Below are positions 33,745 through 45,260 of a stretch of DNA of 64,000 nt, piece by piece. The position numbers were made by a program, and so were the translations under genes. The notes under the pieces are model-generated. The model was given only the letters and a program-made list of their open reading frames with translations, did no database searches and was not told where the DNA came from. Position 1 is the first letter of the stretch. The number at the start of each line of letters is the position of its first letter. Where the stretch lies: contig NZ_JACAAX010000024.1 of NCBI RefSeq assembly GCF_013377085.1, forward strand, positions 1-64,000, written 5' to 3'. This DNA comes from Rhodoplanes sp. Lineage in GTDB: Bacteria > Pseudomonadota > Alphaproteobacteria > Rhizobiales > Xanthobacteraceae.

Positions 33745-33837
33745 GTCATCGCCGGGCTTGACCCGGCGATCCATCATCCTGCGAACAAAGCATTTTTGCG
33801 AAAATCGATGGATGCGCGGGTCGAGCCCGCGCATGAC
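33745..33837. repeat. Palindromic repeat family B, full copy 2
   Basis: GTCATCGCCGGGCTTGACCC and GCGGGTCGAGCCCGCGCATG form the two hairpins around an A/T-rich centre, as in 29449-29541. Confidence 0.8.
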
Positions 33838-33906
33838 GCTCTCATGCATGGCAAGCGATGTGTGCATCCCGTAGCGCGAAGGCGGGGACGAGCGGACGAT
33901 GACGCC

Positions 33907-34941
33907 TCACATCGCGGCGGCGGCCTTCTTGACGAAGCGGTCGTCGAAGGTGCGCTTGAGGTCGATCTTGGCATCCTTCATCTCGTCGTCGAACTGCACC
34001 AGCATGTCGAGGGCGTTCTTCATGCCCTTCTCGGGGATGATGCCGGTGGTCGAGTACATCGGCTTCGACGCCGTGAAGGCGGCCATGTAGAGACTGCGGT
34101 CGCCGAGGTGGTACTCCTCCGGCACCGCCTTGGCGACATCGTCGGGCGTGGCGGTCTGCAGCCACTTGAGCGTCTTGTAGAAGGCGTTGACGATGCGCTG
34201 CGTGGTCTCGGGATTCTTCTCGATGAAGTCGGTCTTGAGATAGACGACGGCGGCCGGATTGTTGCCGCCCAAAAGCTTCTCGTTGTCGGCCTCGGTGCGG
34301 CTGTCGGCCATCACCACCACGTCGCCGTCCTGAACCAGCTTGGTGATGACCGGATCGAGATTGGAGATCGCGTCGATGTCGCCCTTCTTCATGGCGGCGA
34401 CGGCCGACATGCCGGCCCCGATCCCGATGATCGACACGTCGGTCGACTTGAGCCCGTCCTTGGCCAAGAGCGCGTTGAGGAAGAAGTTGGTCGACGAGCC
34501 CGGCGCCGTCACGCCGATCTTCATGCCCTTCAGGTCCTTGAACGACTTCACCTGGGCGGCCTTGTCCTTGCGCACCGCGAGCACGATGCCGGGGAAGCGG
34601 CCGAGCTCGGCGACGGCGCGGATCTCCTGGCCCTTGGCCTGCATCCTTATGGTGTGCTCGTAGGCGCCCGTGACCACGTCGGCGGAGCCGCCGATCAGCG
34701 ACTGCAGCGACTTCGCGCCGCCGCCGAAATCCGTGATGGTGACGTCGAGGCCCTGCTCCTTGAAGAAGCCGAGCCGCTCGGCGAGCGTCAGCGGCAGATA
34801 GTAGAGCAGGTTCTTGCCGCCGACGCCGAGCACCAGCTTCGGCTTTTCGGGCGCCGGCGCGGCGGGCGCCTGGGCGAGCGCCGGCCCGGCGAGTGCGGCG
34901 AGCGCCGTGACGGCGGCGACGGCCAATGCGGCGAGCTTCAT
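33907..34941 (-). CDS. NMT1/THI5-type ABC substrate-binding protein (orphan)
   Basis: The 344-residue protein has a signal peptide (residues 1-23, cut after ALAQ), an Ala/Pro linker and a periplasmic-binding fold of the SsuA/taurine/thiamine-precursor group, with LAERLGFFKEQGLDVTI, the conserved GVTAPGSSTNFFLNALL and a C-terminal amphipathic region. It would capture an organic sulfonate, nitrile or pyrimidine-type compound in the periplasm. No permease or ATPase gene adjoins it, so it must work with a transporter elsewhere or as a sensor. GGGAGGA precedes the ATG. Confidence 0.9.
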   Translation of the reverse strand: MKLAALAVAAVTALAALAGPALAQAPAAPAPEKPKLVLGVGGKNLLYYLPLTLAERLGFFKEQGLDVTITDFGGGAKSLQSLIGGSADVVTGAYEHTIRMQAKGQEIRAVAELGRFPGIVLAVRKDKAAQVKSFKDLKGMKIGVTAPGSSTNFFLNALLAKDGLKSTDVSIIGIGAGMSAVAAMKKGDIDAISNLDPVITKLVQDGDVVVMADSRTEADNEKLLGGNNPAAVVYLKTDFIEKNPETTQRIVNAFYKTLKWLQTATPDDVAKAVPEEYHLGDRSLYMAAFTASKPMYSTTGIIPEKGMKNALDMLVQFDDEMKDAKIDLKRTFDDRFVKKAAAAM

Positions 34942-35054
34942 ACAAAGTCCTCCCTGAGGGCCCGGGTCGCGCTGAGCGTGTGCGGACCCTTGTTGGGTTC
35001 GTCGATATCGGGAGGCGGCGGGGGATTCAACCGGAATCGCGCTGCGACCTCTCC

Positions 35055-35155
35055 GTCATTCCGGGGCGCCGCGCAGCGGCGAGCCCGGAATCCATAAACA
35101 CAGGCCGGGGTTATGGATTCCGGACAGCCGAGCTCCGCTCGGCTTCCGGAATGAC
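35055..35155. repeat. Palindromic repeat family A, copy 3
   Basis: GTCATTCCGGGGCGCCGCGC and GGCTTCCGGAATGAC are the outer arms, and ATCCATAA/TTATGGAT the inner arms. The right half differs from other copies (CAGCCGAGCTCCGCTCGGCT). Confidence 0.85.
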
Positions 35156-35173
35156 GAAGACTGCGAACTCCAT

Positions 35174-35203
35174 GAAAAAGGGCCGCCTCGCGGCAGCCCT
35201 TGT
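35174..35203 (-). terminator. Terminator of ilvC
   Basis: On the minus strand AAGG-GCT-GCCGC pairs through GCCGC-GAG-GCGGC and AAGG/CCTT, followed by TTTTT. It starts 42 nt after the ilvC stop codon. Confidence 0.7.
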
Positions 35204-35244
35204 CCAAGAACAGGATCGGACGCGTCCGGTCCAGGCGAGCCTGG

Positions 35245-36348
<1,104 letters not shown>

Positions 36349-36394
36349 TTAAGAGGTACATGGAGCCGGGACAAGCCCGGTTCCGGCGGAAGTA

Positions 36395-36778
36395 CTATGC
36401 CGATGCGTCCGGAATGGACGGCGAAGGGCCGGACGCGATCGGGACGCTGTCGAGGCCGAGGAGCGCGACCAGCACTCCGCGGACGTCGAGCAGGACGCGA
36501 TCGGGAACGTGCTCGATGACGCCGAACACGCGGTGCTCCCGGTCGACGGTCCGGATCTGATCGACCAGAACCACACCCCTGGTTTCCAACCCTTCCGGCA
36601 GCGGGACATTGAAGCTCCACGGCTTCGCCCGCGACGTGATCGGACAGACGACCGACCGGCGGGAAATCTCGTGGTAGGCGCGATCGCTCAGCACCAGCGC
36701 CGGACGACGCCCGGCCTGCTCGGTGCCGAGAACGGGATCGAGCTCGACCCAGACAATGTCACCGCTTTCGGGAAGCAT
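36395..36778 (-). CDS. mazF: MazF-family toxin (endoribonuclease)
   Basis: The 127-residue PemK/MazF protein cuts mRNA at short sequences when free of its antitoxin. It begins with the family pattern GDIVWVELDPVLGTEQAGRRPALVLS, here split in the usual place by a loop. It continues with CPITSR and GVVLVDQIRTVD, which contains the conserved Asp-Gln-x-Arg. The C-terminus has about ten extra residues. It overlaps the antitoxin gene by 20 nt and lies downstream of it, the usual order. The pair sits between ilvN and ilvC. Confidence 0.93.
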   Translation of the reverse strand: MLPESGDIVWVELDPVLGTEQAGRRPALVLSDRAYHEISRRSVVCPITSRAKPWSFNVPLPEGLETRGVVLVDQIRTVDREHRVFGVIEHVPDRVLLDVRGVLVALLGLDSVPIASGPSPSIPDASA

Positions 36779-37094
36779 CTTTTCTCGTCAGGTCCTCGAA
36801 CGTGATCTCGCCGCGCGAATACGCATCCTCGGGCAGAATCTCCGAGCCGCGATCCGGCCCCCAGTCGACGGTCGGCGGCTCGTTCTCCGGTCCGAGCCGC
36901 TTTGCCTCGGCGACTAGATCGGCGAGCCGGTAGCGCGTGTAGGCGACCGGCGCGACCGAAGGCTTCAGCCGCAGCTCGCGCCCCTCGACCACCACGTCCA
37001 CCTCGCTGCCCTCGGACAACCCCGCCGCCTCGGCTGCCGCCTTGGGCAGCCGGACCCCGAGACTGTTGCCCCATTTCGAGACCTTGACCTTCAT
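36759..37094 (-). CDS. mazE: MazE-family antitoxin (AbrB-type)
   Basis: The 111-residue protein starts with the AbrB/MazE DNA-binding fold (VSKWGNSLGVRLPKAAAEAAGL, a swapped-hairpin dimer; then EGSEVDVVV). It has a longer acidic C-terminal arm than usual, which would wrap the toxin. A 19-bp palindrome 13 nt upstream is the likely autoregulatory operator. GAGGA lies four nt before the ATG. Confidence 0.92.
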   Translation of the reverse strand: MKVKVSKWGNSLGVRLPKAAAEAAGLSEGSEVDVVVEGRELRLKPSVAPVAYTRYRLADLVAEAKRLGPENEPPTVDWGPDRGSEILPEDAYSRGEITFEDLTRKDASRKR

Positions 37095-37106
37095 GGCATC
37101 CTCTTC

Positions 37107-37125
37107 GGATACACAATGTATATCC
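37107..37125. promoter_or_regulatory. Operator and promoter of mazEF
   Basis: GGATACACAATGTATATCC is symmetric at 16 of 19 positions and unusually A/T-rich for this genome. It lies directly before the mazE ribosome site, where MazE or the MazEF complex would bind to repress the operon. It probably overlaps the -10 region. Confidence 0.65.
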
Positions 37126-37153
37126 GAGATCGAGGGGCGTCCACCTCACCGCC

Positions 37154-37256
37154 GTCGTTCCGGGACGGCCCGAAGGGCCGGGCCCGGAACCCATAATCCC
37201 TGTCGGTGGGCATGGATTCCGGGCTCGCGGGCTTTCAGCCCGCGCCCCGGAATGAC
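37154..37256. repeat. Palindromic repeat family A, copy 4
   Basis: This 103-bp element runs from GTCGTTCCGGGACGGCCCGA to CGCGCCCCGGAATGAC. It lies between the mazEF promoter and the ilvN stop codon and may serve as the end of the ilvBN transcript. Confidence 0.85.
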
Positions 37257-37263
37257 CGGAGGC

Positions 37264-37812
37264 TCACATCCCCTCCGGCCCCCGCGCGATGGCGACGATG
37301 CCGGTGCGGGAGACCTCGACGAGGCCGAGCGGCAGCATCAGGCTGACGAACTGGTCGATCTTGTCGGCCGCGCCGGTGATCTCGAAGACGAAGCTCTCGA
37401 CGGTCGCGTCGATCACCCGGGCCCGGAACGCGTCGGCGAGGCGCAGCGCCTCGACCCGGTGGTCGCCCTTGCCGCGCACCTTCACCATGGCGAGCTCGCG
37501 CTCGATCGAGCGGCCCATCACGGTCATGTCGACCACCCGGTGCACCGGCACCATGCGGTCGAGCTGGTTCATGATCTGCTCGATCACCATCGGCGTGCCC
37601 CGCGTCACCACGGTGATGCGGGACAGATGCTTCTGGTGCTCGGTCTCCGACACCGTCAGGCTCTCGATGTTGTAGCCGCGGCCGGAGAACAGGCCGATCA
37701 CGCGGGCCAGCACGCCCGGCTCGTTGTCGACGATGACGGAGAGCGTGTGGATCTCGATCGCCTGGGCAATGCCGGCGGAGGGATAATGCGACGTGCTGGT
37801 CGGCGTGCTCAT
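37264..37812 (-). CDS. ilvN: Acetolactate synthase small (regulatory) subunit IlvN/IlvH
   Basis: The 182-residue regulatory subunit gives acetolactate synthase its valine feedback. The N-terminal ACT domain reads HTLSVIVDNEPGVLARVIGLF and GRGYNIESLTV (about residues 22-55), and the C-terminal half has the conserved RVIDATVESFVFEITG. The ATG at 37812 is chosen by family length; ATGs at 37830 and 37833 would add six or seven residues and no start has a strong ribosome site. It is downstream of ilvB; a short hairpin lies in the 97-nt gap. Confidence 0.95.
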   Translation of the reverse strand: MSTPTSTSHYPSAGIAQAIEIHTLSVIVDNEPGVLARVIGLFSGRGYNIESLTVSETEHQKHLSRITVVTRGTPMVIEQIMNQLDRMVPVHRVVDMTVMGRSIERELAMVKVRGKGDHRVEALRLADAFRARVIDATVESFVFEITGAADKIDQFVSLMLPLGLVEVSRTGIVAIARGPEGM

Positions 37813-37873
37813 GGTCGGACTCGTGGACATCATCTGAAAAAGGCCCCTGCCCCGAATAAATAATCCGCTCGTC

Positions 37874-37893
37874 CCTCTCCCGATCGGGAGAGG
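37874..37893. repeat. 20-bp perfect palindrome within the ilvB-ilvN gap
   Basis: CCTCTCCCGATCGGGAGAGG folds with no loop. It shares the CCTCTCCC arm with 11108 and 60742. As an intercistronic hairpin it could affect ilvN expression or mRNA processing. Confidence 0.55.
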
Positions 37894-37909
37894 ACCGTGT
37901 CGCATGTCG

Positions 37910-39670
37910 CTAGACCATCATCCGGCCTTCCTCGGTGACCGCCTCGTCGAGCTTCTCGGCGGCGTCACCCAGGATCATCTCGTTGTGGGCGCGACCCGAC
38001 GGGATCATCGGGAAGCAGTTCTCGGCCGGATCGACGACGCAGTCGAACAGCACCGGCTTGTCGACCGCGATCATCTCGCGGATGGCGTCGTCGAGGTCGC
38101 CCGGCTTGCTGCAGCGAATGCCGACGCCGTGATACGCGTCGGCGAGCTTGACGAAGTCCGGCAGCGCCTCCGAGTAGCTCTGCGAGTACCGCCCGCCGTG
38201 CAGCAGCTCCTGCCACTGCCGCACCATCCCCATGTACTGGTTGTTGAGGATGAAGATCTTGATCGGCAGCCGATACTGCGCGGCGGTCGCCATCTCCTGC
38301 ATGGTCATCTGCACCGACGCCTCGCCGGCGATGTCGATCACCAGCGAGCCCGGATGGGCGAGCTGCACACCCACGGCGGCCGGCAGGCCGTAGCCCATGG
38401 TGCCGAGGCCGCCGGACGTCATCCAGCGGTTCGGCTCCTGGAAGCCGTAGAACTGCGCGGCCCACATCTGGTGCTGGCCGACCTCGGTGGTGATGTAGGT
38501 GTCGCGGTCCTTGGTCAGCTCGTAGAGTCGCTGGATCGCGTATTGCGGCTTGATCACCTCGGTCGACGCCTTGTAGGCGAGGCTCTTGCGGGACCGCCAG
38601 TGGTCGATCTTCTTCCACCAGCTCTTGTGCGCCGCGCCGTGCACGTCGCCGGGCTGGGCCTTCCACAGCCGCAGCATCTCCTCCAGCACGTTCGCGCAGT
38701 CGCCCAGGATCGGCACGTCGACCTTGACGTTCTTGTTGATCGACGAGGGATCGATGTCGACATGGATCTTGCGCGAGCCCGGCGCGAAGGCGTCGAGCCG
38801 GCCGGTGATGCGGTCGTCGAAGCGCGCCCCGATGCAGATCATCACGTCGCATTCGTGCATCGTGAAGTTCGCCTCGTAGGTGCCGTGCATGCCGAGCATG
38901 CCCAGCCATTGCGGGTCGGCGGCCGGATAGGCGCCGAGCCCCATCAGGGTCGAGGTGATCGGGAAGCCGGTGGCGCGCACGAGCTCGCGCAGCAGCGCGG
39001 TGGCACGGAGGCCCGAATTGATCACGCCGCCGCCCGTGTAGAACACCGGGCGCTTGGCCGTGCGCATCAGCGCCACCGCCTCCTCGATGCGCCCGGGGTC
39101 GCCCTTCATCTTCGGCACGTAGCCGCGATGCGCGAAGGTCTTCGGCCGGGTGTAGGTGCCGGAGGCGAACTGGATGTCCTTGGGCACGTCGATGACGACC
39201 GGGCCGGGCCGGCCGCTCGCGGCGATGTGGAAGGCCTCGTGCAGCACCCGCGGCAGATCCTCGATGCTCTTCACCAGGGTGTTGTACTTGGTGCACGGCC
39301 TCGTGATGCCGACCGTGTCGCACTCCTGGAAGGCGTCGTTGCCGATCAGATGGGTCGGCACCTGGCCGGTGATGCAGACGATCGGGATCGAATCGCACAT
39401 CGCGTCGGCCAGGCCCGTGACGGCGTTGGTGGCGCCGGGGCCCGAGGTCACCAGGACACAGCCGACCTTGCCGGTCGAGCGGGCGTAGCCCTCGGCCGCA
39501 TGCACGGCGCCCTGCTCGTGCCGCACCAGGATGTGCCGGACCTTGTCCTGATGGAACAGCGCGTCGTAGATCGGAAGCACCGCGCCGCCCGGATAGCCGA
39601 AGATGTGCTCGACCCCCTGGTCGATCAGCGCCTGGATGATCATCTCGGCGCCCGTCATCTCCTTCGTCAT
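37910..39670 (-). CDS. ilvB: Acetolactate synthase large (catalytic) subunit
   Basis: The 586-residue enzyme condenses two pyruvates, or pyruvate and 2-oxobutyrate, the first common step to branched-chain amino acids. It is thiamine-diphosphate and FAD dependent. It has the catalytic Glu region IFGYPGGAVLPIYDAL (near residue 22), VRHEQGAVHAAEGYAR, TSGPGATNAVTGLADA, the FAD domain in the middle, and the ThDP motif GEASVQMTMQEM...NNQYMGMVRQW (near 440-470), where the usual GDGS is GEAS. GGAGA precedes the ATG at 39670. Upstream lie an ILV-rich leader peptide and a terminator, so expression is attenuated. Confidence 0.97.
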   Translation of the reverse strand: MTKEMTGAEMIIQALIDQGVEHIFGYPGGAVLPIYDALFHQDKVRHILVRHEQGAVHAAEGYARSTGKVGCVLVTSGPGATNAVTGLADAMCDSIPIVCITGQVPTHLIGNDAFQECDTVGITRPCTKYNTLVKSIEDLPRVLHEAFHIAASGRPGPVVIDVPKDIQFASGTYTRPKTFAHRGYVPKMKGDPGRIEEAVALMRTAKRPVFYTGGGVINSGLRATALLRELVRATGFPITSTLMGLGAYPAADPQWLGMLGMHGTYEANFTMHECDVMICIGARFDDRITGRLDAFAPGSRKIHVDIDPSSINKNVKVDVPILGDCANVLEEMLRLWKAQPGDVHGAAHKSWWKKIDHWRSRKSLAYKASTEVIKPQYAIQRLYELTKDRDTYITTEVGQHQMWAAQFYGFQEPNRWMTSGGLGTMGYGLPAAVGVQLAHPGSLVIDIAGEASVQMTMQEMATAAQYRLPIKIFILNNQYMGMVRQWQELLHGGRYSQSYSEALPDFVKLADAYHGVGIRCSKPGDLDDAIREMIAVDKPVLFDCVVDPAENCFPMIPSGRAHNEMILGDAAEKLDEAVTEEGRMMV

Positions 39671-39737
39671 CGATCTCTCCGCCTTGCTGTCTCGTTTCGG
39701 CGCAATGGCCGTCTTCGGGAACGTGTCTTCAGGAATG

Positions 39738-39758
39738 AAAAAAGGGCCACCAGGGCCC
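39738..39758 (-). terminator. Attenuator terminator before ilvB
   Basis: In the minus-strand transcript GGGCC-CTGGT-GGCCC is followed directly by TTTTTT. It lies 32 nt after the leader peptide stop and 67 nt before ilvB. Together with the leader peptide it forms a transcription attenuator. Confidence 0.8.
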
Positions 39759-39783
39759 CTTGCACAGCACGCCACCCCGGGCA

Positions 39784-39802
39784 GGATCGGTCAGGCCGAT
39801 CC
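39784..39802 (-). promoter_or_regulatory. Leader hairpin overlapping the ilvL stop
   Basis: GGATCGG and CCGATCC pair perfectly around a 5-nt loop containing the leader stop codon. A ribosome stalled on the Ile/Leu/Val codons would leave it free to form, while one reaching the stop would mask it. This is a likely pause or competing stem in attenuation. Confidence 0.6.
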
Positions 39803-39850
39803 CCGGATGGCGCGCCGTCCTACGATGAGGCTCGCAATAATATTGCGCAT
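39791..39850 (-). CDS. ilvL: ilvB leader peptide rich in Ile, Leu and Val
   Basis: This 19-residue ORF starts at ATG 39850 behind GGAAG and reads MRNIIASLIVGRRAIRGSA. It contains Ile-Ile and Leu-Ile-Val within nine residues and ends inside a hairpin shortly before a rho-independent terminator. This matches the leader peptides known to attenuate branched-chain amino acid operons. The order promoter, peptide, terminator and ilvB within 240 nt makes the call strong. Confidence 0.85.
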   Translation of the reverse strand: MRNIIASLIVGRRAIRGSA

Positions 39851-39882
39851 CGACTTCCACTTTCGCTTCAAAAGTTGCCGGC

Positions 39883-39911
39883 CTTATAGAGGAGGCAGGA
39901 TTCGGGGTCAA
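39883..39911 (-). promoter_or_regulatory. ilvB promoter
   Basis: TTGACC (39911-39906), a 17-nt spacer and TATAAG (39888-39883) form a near-consensus housekeeping promoter. Transcription would start about 30 nt before the leader peptide. Confidence 0.8.
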
Positions 39912-40005
39912 GGCGGTCGCGCCCAAATTCTGCAGCTTCGCTGCAGAATCAATGGGCTTTCGAGGCCTCGTTGTTCAGGCCGAGGACGCTCCGCACGCGG
40001 GGCGC

Positions 40006-42015
40006 CTAGAAGGCGACCCTGATGCCGCCGCTGACGCCGAAGTCGTTGCCGCCCTCGCGGCCGAACGTGGTGGCCGCGTTGACGGTGGCGCTGACATTGC
40101 CGGCCACGATGGCGGCGACGCCGCCGGCGACCTTGCCGTAGGTCCGGCCGCTGGCGTCGGGAACCGGGGTGAGCACCGGGAGCAGCGGTGCCGTCACCTG
40201 GGTGGTGGTCACGACCCGGCCGGAGCCGAGGAAATCGTGCTCGGCCGTGACGTTGACGAAGGGATTGTAGACTCCGGTGCTCAGCAGGACCGGAAGGCGC
40301 ACCTGCAGGCCGGCCCCGCCGGTCAGATTGTCGAGCGCCTGCCGGTCGACCATCATGGTGAGCAGGCTGTCGCCGGTTTCCGTATAGGCGTGGATGTTGG
40401 CGTGCGTGTAGGCGAGGCTGGCGATCGGCCCGGCGCGGAACAGCCCGACATCAGTCAACCACCCGCCCTTGGCGGCGGCCGTGAAGGTGTCGGCGCTGGT
40501 GCCGCCGTGAACGGTGTCGATCACGCCGTTGCGAACGAGCGCAAAATCCTGGCGACCATAGGCGAGGAGGCCGTCGGCGAACCAGTTCATGTCGGTGTAC
40601 GAGGCGTAACCGGCGAACTGATAGGCATTGATGTTGTTGCGGGCGTTCTGAACGCTGAGATCGACGTGGGGCTCGGAATAGCCGAACACGGCGCCGAGCC
40701 GCACCGTCGGATCGAGCCGATACTCGACCCCGAGCGTGCCGCCGACGGCGTGGAGGTCATAGCCGGCGGCATAGAACTGCCGGTCCTGGGTGCCGCCGCT
40801 GTACCCGACCTCGCTGAACATCGACCACCGGCTGCCCGGCGCGATCGGCACCGGCCCCTTGATCGGCATCGCCTTGGTCGGCGCATGGGCCATCGCCATC
40901 GCGGAGCCGATCCCGTACGGCTGGAAGGTCCGATAGGCGTCGAGGCGCCCGAACACCGAGGTGGCGAACCCCGACGCGACGCTGGTGGTGATGCGGCCCT
41001 GCGGCACCACGGTGGTCGGCGCGTCGATCTGGTTCGCCATGTAGGTCGCGATCAGCGCCATCGCGGCGGCGGTCGGATGGACCGAGTTCTGGTAGAAGCA
41101 GCCCACCTTGTTCACGACGACGCTGCCGGGCGTCACGCCGGGCGTGCCACTTCCCGCCTCGCAATTGGTGGCGCTGGTGAAACCGTACATCCCGGGATTG
41201 TTGGCGACGCGTTCCTGCAGAACGCCGAAGTCGAACATGAAGATGCGAACGCCTGCCAGCGCCAGAGGCCGCAGCATGAGCTGGGTCTGTTCGAGATAGG
41301 TGTTCGCCCAGGCGTCCCGCTGTGTGGTCGACAACGCCGTGCCATTGGGCGGTTCTGGAAACCATTTCGAGTTGCCGGTCCCGAGCCAGGCGATGTTGCG
41401 CGCGCCGGCCGCCACCAGTTGCTGCGCGCCACCGGTGACGAAACCGTCGACCGCGATGCCGCCGAAGACCGCGTTCTGCGCCGCGAGGATCGCGCGGGCG
41501 TTGACGGTCGCGATCGAATCGGCACCGGTCATGTACGACTCGTCGTTTCCACCGATCGACAGCACGATCAGGTCGCGCGCCGTGAACCGCGTGCCATTGA
41601 CCGCCAATTGCCACAGTTCATAGGGAAAGCCGCCGAGAGGCGGATTGATAGGAGCGATACTGGACGGATCGCCGGCAATGGTGGGGAGCGCGACGAGGGT
41701 GTTGGTGTTGTCGGTTCGGGCACCGCCGATCGCGTAGTTGGTCATCCCCGGCAGGCCGTAGATCGACTGCAGCGACTGCACGAAGGTCGTGCCGCCGGTG
41801 AACGAGCAATACGGGGCGTAGATGCAGGGCCGGTTTGCCAGGCGAAACGCGCCGCCAGGCGCACCGCCCGTATCCGCATAGCTGTCGCCGAAGCCGGTGA
41901 TACTGGCGAATTGCGCCTGCGCCGGCAGTGCCGTGGCGGCCAAGGCAGCCGCGCCGGCGATCATCGCGGTACCACTCCTGAGCAGCGCGGAGCGCCGTCG
42001 CAGCCGGTCAGACAT
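40006..42015 (-). CDS. GDSL-type esterase autotransporter
   Basis: The 669-residue protein has a signal peptide (residues 1-35, cleaved after PAQAQ), a GDSL passenger and a C-terminal beta-barrel (from about residue 390) ending in Phe, so it should be displayed on the outer membrane like EstA. The passenger has the Ser block FGDSYADTG (near 42), the Gly loop YAIGGARTDN and the Asn block SIGGNDE (near 152). The final block, normally Asp-x-x-His, reads NSVHPT: the Asp position is Asn. It has four cysteines in the passenger. GAGGTGA precedes the ATG. Its surroundings show no operon partner. Confidence 0.88.
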   Translation of the reverse strand: MSDRLRRRSALLRSGTAMIAGAAALAATALPAQAQFASITGFGDSYADTGGAPGGAFRLANRPCIYAPYCSFTGGTTFVQSLQSIYGLPGMTNYAIGGARTDNTNTLVALPTIAGDPSSIAPINPPLGGFPYELWQLAVNGTRFTARDLIVLSIGGNDESYMTGADSIATVNARAILAAQNAVFGGIAVDGFVTGGAQQLVAAGARNIAWLGTGNSKWFPEPPNGTALSTTQRDAWANTYLEQTQLMLRPLALAGVRIFMFDFGVLQERVANNPGMYGFTSATNCEAGSGTPGVTPGSVVVNKVGCFYQNSVHPTAAAMALIATYMANQIDAPTTVVPQGRITTSVASGFATSVFGRLDAYRTFQPYGIGSAMAMAHAPTKAMPIKGPVPIAPGSRWSMFSEVGYSGGTQDRQFYAAGYDLHAVGGTLGVEYRLDPTVRLGAVFGYSEPHVDLSVQNARNNINAYQFAGYASYTDMNWFADGLLAYGRQDFALVRNGVIDTVHGGTSADTFTAAAKGGWLTDVGLFRAGPIASLAYTHANIHAYTETGDSLLTMMVDRQALDNLTGGAGLQVRLPVLLSTGVYNPFVNVTAEHDFLGSGRVVTTTQVTAPLLPVLTPVPDASGRTYGKVAGGVAAIVAGNVSATVNAATTFGREGGNDFGVSGGIRVAF

Positions 42016-42369
42016 GGCGAATCACCTCGGCTCTCCAGTTGTTTGTGTTTGCCGCTCCGCGACAGAAACAAACAAGTGCGGGTCATTACGCCGGCCCCGT
42101 GAGGATCGCGACGGTCAGGCGGGCTATCTGACGGCGCGATCCGGCACTGCGGGATGTTTCGCGAGGTTTCTCGTCTGTTTTCGACGATGTCGATCGTCGC
42201 CGTTTCAAAAAACGCGCGCGGCCGTGACCAGCGCGCATCCCTCATAACGATCGGACGCGACGGTTTGCGATGACGCGTGGCCAAACGGCCACAGCCGAAT
42301 CCGCCTTCTGCGGACCGTCTTCCGGAGCACGGCCCGGCACACCTGGTCGCGAAACCGCAATAGGATCTA
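42016..42369. other. 354-bp gap: autotransporter promoter region
   Basis: No gene is seen. There is a weak A/T-rich inverted repeat TTGTTTG/CAAACAA (42039-42075) just upstream of the autotransporter start, and GTGGCC-AAAC-GGCCAC (42277-42292) near the end of the receiver gene. A promoter is not obvious. Confidence 0.4.
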
Positions 42370-42734
42370 CTAAATGTAACTGCTCACGACCGAGGCGAGC
42401 GTCATCGGGTCGAACGGCTTGGCGATGACGCCGGCGGCCCCGAGCGCAACGAGGCGCTCGAACTCGTAGGCCTGGGTGCGGGCCGTCATGAACAGGACCG
42501 GAATCGTTCTGGTGCGGGTGTCGTCGTGCAGGACCGCCAAGGTCGTCGGACCGTCCATGCCGGGCATCATGACGTCGAGCAGGATGAGATCCGGCACCCA
42601 TGCGGCGGCGATCGCGGGCACCTCGCCGGCGGTCGCGCACGCCTTGACGTCGAGCGTGGGGTCCAGGCCGAGCGAGAGCGTGATGATCTCGCGAATGTCG
42701 GGATCGTCGTCGCAGAACAGGATTCGGCGGCGGG

Positions 42735-42738
<4 letters not shown>
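42370..42738 (-). CDS. Single-domain response regulator
   Basis: The 122-residue protein is only a receiver domain: acidic pair in FCDDDPD, phosphoacceptor Asp in LILLDVMMPGMDG (near residue 52), Thr in LFMTAR and Lys in IAKPFD. It has no output domain, so it works as a phosphate shuttle or by direct protein contact, like DivK or CheY. It overlaps the hybrid kinase stop by four nt and is probably its partner. Confidence 0.93.
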
Positions 42739-45098
<2,360 letters not shown>

Positions 45099-45260
45099 GC
45101 CGGCAGGCCGAGGCGGGGGATGAGGCGATAAGGAACGCTCTTACGAAGGCGCCGAAGTGGTTAACAACTCGGAAACGCATCCGAGCACCGGAATGATCTC
45201 GACCGTCGGAAACGTTCTGCGGACCCTGGCCGTCGCTCGATGAGGCAGCTCCCGCCGGTG

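Larger units (their letters stand above)
33337..33906. other. 570-bp gene-free stretch filled with repeats
   Basis: No convincing ORF is present. The stretch contains, in order, elements of families E (33488), C (33605) and B (33745). The remaining sequence is unremarkable. It also must contain the EamA promoter near its left end. Confidence 0.7.
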
